Source: Nostoc sp. C052 | Lineage (GTDB): Bacteria > Cyanobacteriota > Cyanobacteriia > Cyanobacteriales > Nostocaceae | Assembly (NCBI RefSeq): GCF_013393905.1 | Contig: NZ_CP040272.1 | Span: 7,511,501-7,575,500 of the forward strand | Direction: 5' to 3' | DNA length: 64,000 bases | In this document: in pieces, positions 60,643-64,000 of the stretch | Numbering within the stretch: position 1 is the stretch's first letter | Layout of the letters: each line of letters begins with the position of its first letter | Translations under genes and position numbers: made by a program | Notes under the pieces: generated by a model | Told to the model about the DNA's origin: nothing | Database searches by the model: none | What the model saw: the letters and a program-made list of their open reading frames with translations, nothing else

Positions 60643-60826
60643 AATGGCACTAAGAAAAGGCGAAAGGCTTGTGTCATCTCGTTCCCAGTCTTCAGACTGG
60701 GAATGTATTCCAAGAGGCTCTGCCTCTGGTCAGCCCACTGGAGGCGGAGCCTCCGAGAATGGGTTCCCAGCCTCCAGGCTGGGAACCAGTTAGGGCAAAG
60801 CTTATAGCTTTTCTTAGTGCCATTCT
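60643..60826. mobile_element. MITE with 11-bp target duplication
   Basis: Terminal inverted repeats AATGGCACTAAGAAAAG flank hairpin-forming blocks (GTTCCCAGTC...GACTGGGAA, GGCTCTGCCTC, GGAGGCGGAGCC). The 11-bp ATGCTGAGACG occurs exactly on both sides (60632-60642 and 60827-60837), a target duplication of a length known for the IS4 family. The internal block resembles the element at 23025-23201. Confidence 0.82.
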
Positions 60827-60893
60827 ATGCTGAGACGTTGGCAAAGCCTCTCGGAACGAGAATCGCGATTCTACCGTTTACATACTATGAACA

Positions 60894-61373
60894 ATGAACA
60901 ACCCCGAAAATCCTCGACTACCCCTGCCGCCTTTTGATAATGAATCCGCCATCCAAAAAGTCCGAATTGCAGAGGATGCTTGGAATACACGTAACCCTGA
61001 ACTAGTATCACTCGCTTACACGTCTGATAGCGTTTGGCGCAACCGTTCAGAATTTCTATGTGGTCGTGAGGCGATCGTCCAGTTCTTAACACGTAAGTGG
61101 CTTAAAGAATTAGACTACCGTCTGATCAAAGAGCTTTGGGCTTTTCAAGACAACCGAATTGCTGTCCGATTTGCTTACGAATGGCATGATGATTCCGGCA
61201 ACTGGTTTCGTTCTTACGGCAATGAGAATTGGGAATTCGATGAACATGGATTTATGCGATGGCGTATTGCCAGCATCAACGACCTGCCAATTCTGAAGAG
61301 CGAACGCAAATACCACTGGATACTAGGTCGTCGTCCTGACGATCATCCCGGATTGTCTGACCTCAATCTTTGA
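60894..61373 (+). CDS. DUF1348-type NTF2-like protein
   Basis: The 159-residue protein contains PPFDNESAIQKVRIAEDAWNTRNPELVSLAYTSDSVWRNRSEF split over an NTF2-fold helix and strand, GREAIVQFLTRKW, and the family-typical FAYEWHDDSGNWFRSYGNENWEFDEHG run in two strands. The C-terminal IASINDLPI and RKYHWILGRRPDDHPGL also match. The family, often annotated as nuclear transport factor 2-like or DUF1348, has no fixed reaction. It stands alone after the 60643 MITE. Confidence 0.88.
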   Translation: MNNPENPRLPLPPFDNESAIQKVRIAEDAWNTRNPELVSLAYTSDSVWRNRSEFLCGREAIVQFLTRKWLKELDYRLIKELWAFQDNRIAVRFAYEWHDDSGNWFRSYGNENWEFDEHGFMRWRIASINDLPILKSERKYHWILGRRPDDHPGLSDLNL

Positions 61374-61429
61374 GAAGCTGAAGCAACGACCATATTACCC
61401 AGTTTTTATTCTGTAAGAAATCCACTGCT

Positions 61430-61819
61430 ATGAATGCAAACAACGGCATCATCAACCAGATCAGCCCGTATGCAGTGCCTGCAACCATTGATCGATTAGA
61501 AGCCATCCTTCAAGCAAAAGGCATCACCGTTTTTGCCCGCATCGATCAACAGGCTGAAGCCGAAAAAGTCGGACTTAGCCTACCTCCGACGCAGTTGTTG
61601 CTGTTCGGCAACCCGAAAACCGGAACTCCCCTCATGGTGGCAGAACCAACGATCGCCCTGGATTTACCCCTGAAAATACTGTCATGGGAGGCGACTGACG
61701 GCAAAGTTTGGGTGAGTTACAACGATCCCAATTACTTGAAACAGCGCTTTTCTCTCTCCGATGAATTGATGAAAAATATCGCTATCATTGCACCTTTAAT
61801 CCATCAAGCACTTGTTTAA
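61430..61819 (+). CDS. DUF302-family protein
   Basis: The 129-residue soluble protein shows the DUF302 fold: SPYAVPATIDRLEAILQAKGITVFARIDQQAEA, then LPPTQLLLFGNPKTGTPLM and LDLPLKILSWEATDGKVWVSYNDP. DUF302 proteins bind small ligands or metals and often occur beside redox genes; no reaction is established. No signal peptide is visible. The 56 bp upstream hold no strong ribosome-binding site. Confidence 0.88.
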   Translation: MNANNGIINQISPYAVPATIDRLEAILQAKGITVFARIDQQAEAEKVGLSLPPTQLLLFGNPKTGTPLMVAEPTIALDLPLKILSWEATDGKVWVSYNDPNYLKQRFSLSDELMKNIAIIAPLIHQALV

Positions 61820-61828
61820 TTAACTTAT

Positions 61829-62184
61829 TACTGTTGCTAATATCACTCAGCTTTATACTCGTGAGCAGAACAATCCAGAATTACTTCACCAAGCTGCTCA
61901 ACTAGAAGCCTTACCCGAAAGCTGGCGCGACTACTTCCAGGAACAAAGTCGCTCTGATATTGCATCTGGGTAAAAATGACGAGTTTGTGTCACCAACTGC
62001 TCAAGCGTCCATTCAGCAAGGACTGAAAGACAACCCCCTGGTAACAATCTATCGCTATGAAGGAGTGAGTTATGGGTTTAGTCGCGTGGGTAGTTCCGCT
62101 TATCGCCAAGAAGCCGCAGAATTAGCGCGCGATCGCACCTTGGCATTTTTGAAACAGCATTTAGGCAGTGGGGTCAAAGTCTGA
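61829..62184 (+). pseudogene. Two fused remnants, the second a dienelactone-hydrolase-like tail
   Basis: The first frame reads VANITQLYTREQNNPELLHQ and ends PESWRDYFQEQSRSDIASG; I do not recognise it. After a frame change at about 61960, LHLGKNDEFVSPTAQASIQ and ARDRTLAFLKQHLG match the C-terminal part of dienelactone-hydrolase-type alpha/beta hydrolases. No start codon or catalytic nucleophile is present. Confidence 0.6.
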
Positions 62185-62215
62185 AATAGGGCTACTGAAC
62201 GATAATTCGCCCACC

Positions 62216-62289
62216 GCGATCGCTCTGGCAACCAAGATATTCTGATTCTGAATCACTGGGAAAACGCTGCATATCGCGAGTGGTTTTAA
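62216..62289 (+). pseudogene. Fragment resembling an antibiotic-biosynthesis-monooxygenase tail
   Basis: The frame reads NQDILILNHWENAAYREWF and stops. The WENAAYREW pattern is like the WES-x-AYRAW strand of ABM-domain proteins. A related fragment lies at 60450-60482. Confidence 0.4.
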
Positions 62290-62328
62290 GAAAGAGAACG
62301 GTGAAAATCAACAATCAAGGAAAAAACC

Positions 62329-62976
62329 ATGAATATCAACAAGAATGACACCGCAATAGTCGTCATCGATCCGCAAAACGATGTCTTGAGCGAAAAAGGG
62401 GTTTCCTGGGATTTGGTGGGTGAGAGTGTTAAGGATAACAACACCGTCGAGAACATCGAGCGAATCTTCAAAGCCGCAAAGCAGTATGAATTCGAGGTTT
62501 TTATCTCCCCTCACTATTACTACCCCACCGACCATAATTGGAAATTTGCCGGCAACCTAGAGCAAATGATGCTTGAGGTTAAGGAGTTCGATCGCCGTGG
62601 TGCGTTGAGCCTAGATGGATTTCTGGGATCGGGTGCTGACTGGCTCGCTCGCTATAAGCCCTTCATTGAGGATGGTAAGACGATTGTGGCCAGTCCTCAC
62701 AAAGTCTATGGGCCGCAAACTAACGACCTGGTTTTACAACTACGTAAACGCAACATCAGCAAAGTCATTCTACTCGGAATGTTGGCAAATCTTTGTGTTG
62801 AAGCTCACCTACGCGAATTGCTCGAACAGGGATTTGAGGTTCTTGTTGTCAAGGATGCAACAGCAGCCCCTCGGCATCCAGAACTGGGCGACGGCTATAA
62901 AGCAGCACTGATCAACTTTGGGTATATCGCCAATGCAGTTCTGTCTACAGACGAGGTTGTAGCAGCAATGGAGTAA
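62329..62976 (+). CDS. Isochorismatase-family cysteine hydrolase
   Basis: The 215-residue enzyme has the catalytic triad blocks: AIVVIDPQNDVL (Asp), IVASPHKVYGPQTND (Lys) and LLGMLANLCVEAHLREL (Cys). The set matches nicotinamidase/isochorismatase-like hydrolases of unknown substrate, with the TND segment of the bacterial hydrolase group. It acts in the cytosol on an amide or enol ether. The gene follows several enzyme remnants and precedes the GMC oxidoreductase on the same strand. Confidence 0.92.
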   Translation: MNINKNDTAIVVIDPQNDVLSEKGVSWDLVGESVKDNNTVENIERIFKAAKQYEFEVFISPHYYYPTDHNWKFAGNLEQMMLEVKEFDRRGALSLDGFLGSGADWLARYKPFIEDGKTIVASPHKVYGPQTNDLVLQLRKRNISKVILLGMLANLCVEAHLRELLEQGFEVLVVKDATAAPRHPELGDGYKAALINFGYIANAVLSTDEVVAAME

Positions 62977-63185
62977 TCATCAAACTCATTAATTTTACAA
63001 CACTCATGAAAACATCTGCGTTGTGAAAGAAGTGTTAGTTGTCGTCCTAGTGATACATGATGCAGCAAACCAGATCGCACAAACATAATTCATACAAACA
63101 AAAGGAGAATCTCATCGCATCTATCTCCCAAAAATTAACAGAACACTAAATTTATCTACTACAAACAACTGAAAAGGAGAATGTT

Positions 63186-64000
63186 ATGACTCAATATGAC
63201 TACATTGTAATTGGTGCAGGTTCGGCAGGTTGTGTAGTCGCCAACCGTCTGACAGAAGACAGTGAAACAACCGTGTTATTACTCGAAGCTGGCAACCCAG
63301 ATACTAAACCGGAGATTCAAATCCCGGCGGAATGCGTCAGCTTACTCGGTTCCGAAGTTGACTGGGCATACTTCTCTGAGCCAGAACCATACCTTAACGA
63401 TCGCCAAATTTTTTGTCCCCGTGGCAAAGTCTTGGGTGGCAGCAGTTCGATTAATTTCATGATTTATATGCGGGGCAATCATCACGATTATGACCACTGG
63501 CAGTCATTAGGGAATCCCGGCTGGAGTTACCAAAATGTACTGCCTTATTTCAAGAAATCCGAGCATCAGCAACGCGGTGCTTCCGAATACCACGGCGTTG
63601 ACGGGGAATTGAGCGTGACCGATCTCATTGCCCCTGCTGTGGTATCCCAACGCTTTGTCGATGCAGCAGTTGCAATGGGATATCCAAATAATCCTGATGC
63701 CAATGGGATGCAGCAGTCAGGTGCAGGACTCTATCAGTTGACAATCAAGGATGGTAAGCGTCACAGCACCGCAGCTGCTTTTCTCTTACCCATTCTCCAG
63801 CGTCCCAATTTGACTGTAATCACAAAAGCTTTGGTGACTCGATTGTTGTTTGAGGACACGCGTACCGTTGGCGTGGAATACCTGCACGAAGGAACACTGC
63901 ATCAAGTCAAGGTTAACCAGGAAGTAATTTTAAGTGCTGGTGCGTTCGATTCGCCTAAGCTGCTGATGCTTTCTGGCATTGGGAATGCAGAACACCTGCA
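63186..64000 (+). CDS. GMC-family oxidoreductase (3' end outside window)
   Basis: The first 271 residues of an FAD enzyme are present. MTQYDYIVIGAGSAGCVVANRL is the ADP-binding motif, LLLEAG the Rossmann Glu, and GKVLGGSSSINFMIYMRG plus HHDYDHW are the GMC signature of choline dehydrogenase/alcohol oxidase types. The second GMC signature, GAFDSPKLLMLSGIG, lies at the window end. It oxidises an alcohol to an aldehyde. The ATG at 63186 has AAAAGGAG upstream; an overlapping ATG at 63181 opens only a two-codon frame. The C-terminal substrate domain is not visible. Confidence 0.94.
   Translation, partial: MTQYDYIVIGAGSAGCVVANRLTEDSETTVLLLEAGNPDTKPEIQIPAECVSLLGSEVDWAYFSEPEPYLNDRQIFCPRGKVLGGSSSINFMIYMRGNHHDYDHWQSLGNPGWSYQNVLPYFKKSEHQQRGASEYHGVDGELSVTDLIAPAVVSQRFVDAAVAMGYPNNPDANGMQQSGAGLYQLTIKDGKRHSTAAAFLLPILQRPNLTVITKALVTRLLFEDTRTVGVEYLHEGTLHQVKVNQEVILSAGAFDSPKLLMLSGIGNAEHL

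Overview
The window reads as chromosome of a filamentous, Nostoc-like cyanobacterium (order Nostocales). The evidence is the very frequent HIP1 octamer GCGATCGC, a tocopherol cyclase, a guaB3 - Yfr1 - trxA neighbourhood, a giant Ser/Thr-kinase/histidine-kinase fusion of the cyanobacterial HstK type, heptameric STRR-like tandem repeats and many small dispersed palindromic repeats. This is inferred from content, not from a database search.

Layout. 0-5 kb: the end of a sugar-type ABC substrate-binding protein, a hybrid sensor kinase and a receiver-PAS protein. 5-14 kb: a divergent pair, an alpha-2-macroglobulin-like lipoprotein without a thioester motif and penicillin-binding protein 1C, probably an envelope module. 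14-17 kb: a red-chlorophyll-catabolite-reductase-like protein, a nitrilase-fold protein lacking the catalytic Cys, and an aldehyde dehydrogenase, all on the + strand. 17-28 kb: mostly housekeeping (hisS, a dihydrouridine synthase, a Nit-type amidase, trxA, the Yfr1 small RNA, guaB3, tRNA-Arg(CCT), tocopherol cyclase) separated by repeat-rich spacers and a 21-bp tandem array. 28-39 kb: three tandem paralogue pairs (DnaJ-TPR proteins, metallophosphoesterases, L,D-transpeptidases) and, among them, a single-chain fusion of an Mrr-like nuclease domain with a ParA-type ATPase. 40-44 kb: an IS5-type element read through a -1 frameshift, an ArsR regulator beside a half TauE/SafE gene, a nitronate-monooxygenase-like enzyme and an IS1-type remnant.

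43.9-64 kb: a 2014-residue kinase fusion and its NarL-type response regulator are followed by about 13 kb of accessory genes, all on the + strand. These encode a DsbA-like protein, Dps, three alpha/beta hydrolases, an SDR, a flavoprotein, two NTF2-like proteins, DUF302 and DUF6130 proteins, an isochorismatase-like hydrolase and a GMC oxidoreductase cut by the window end. Between them lie fragments of further enzymes, four copies of a MITE whose ends match the IS630-type element in the same region, and a fifth, unrelated MITE. Several genes look richer in GC than the backbone. This is most simply an acquired and eroding redox/detoxification island; control by the adjacent kinase-regulator pair is only a hypothesis.

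The leads I rate highest are the nuclease-ParA fusion, the island next to the giant kinase, the RCCR-like / pseudo-nitrilase / dehydrogenase cluster, and the MITE/IS630 family, one copy of which supplies a host gene's stop codon.
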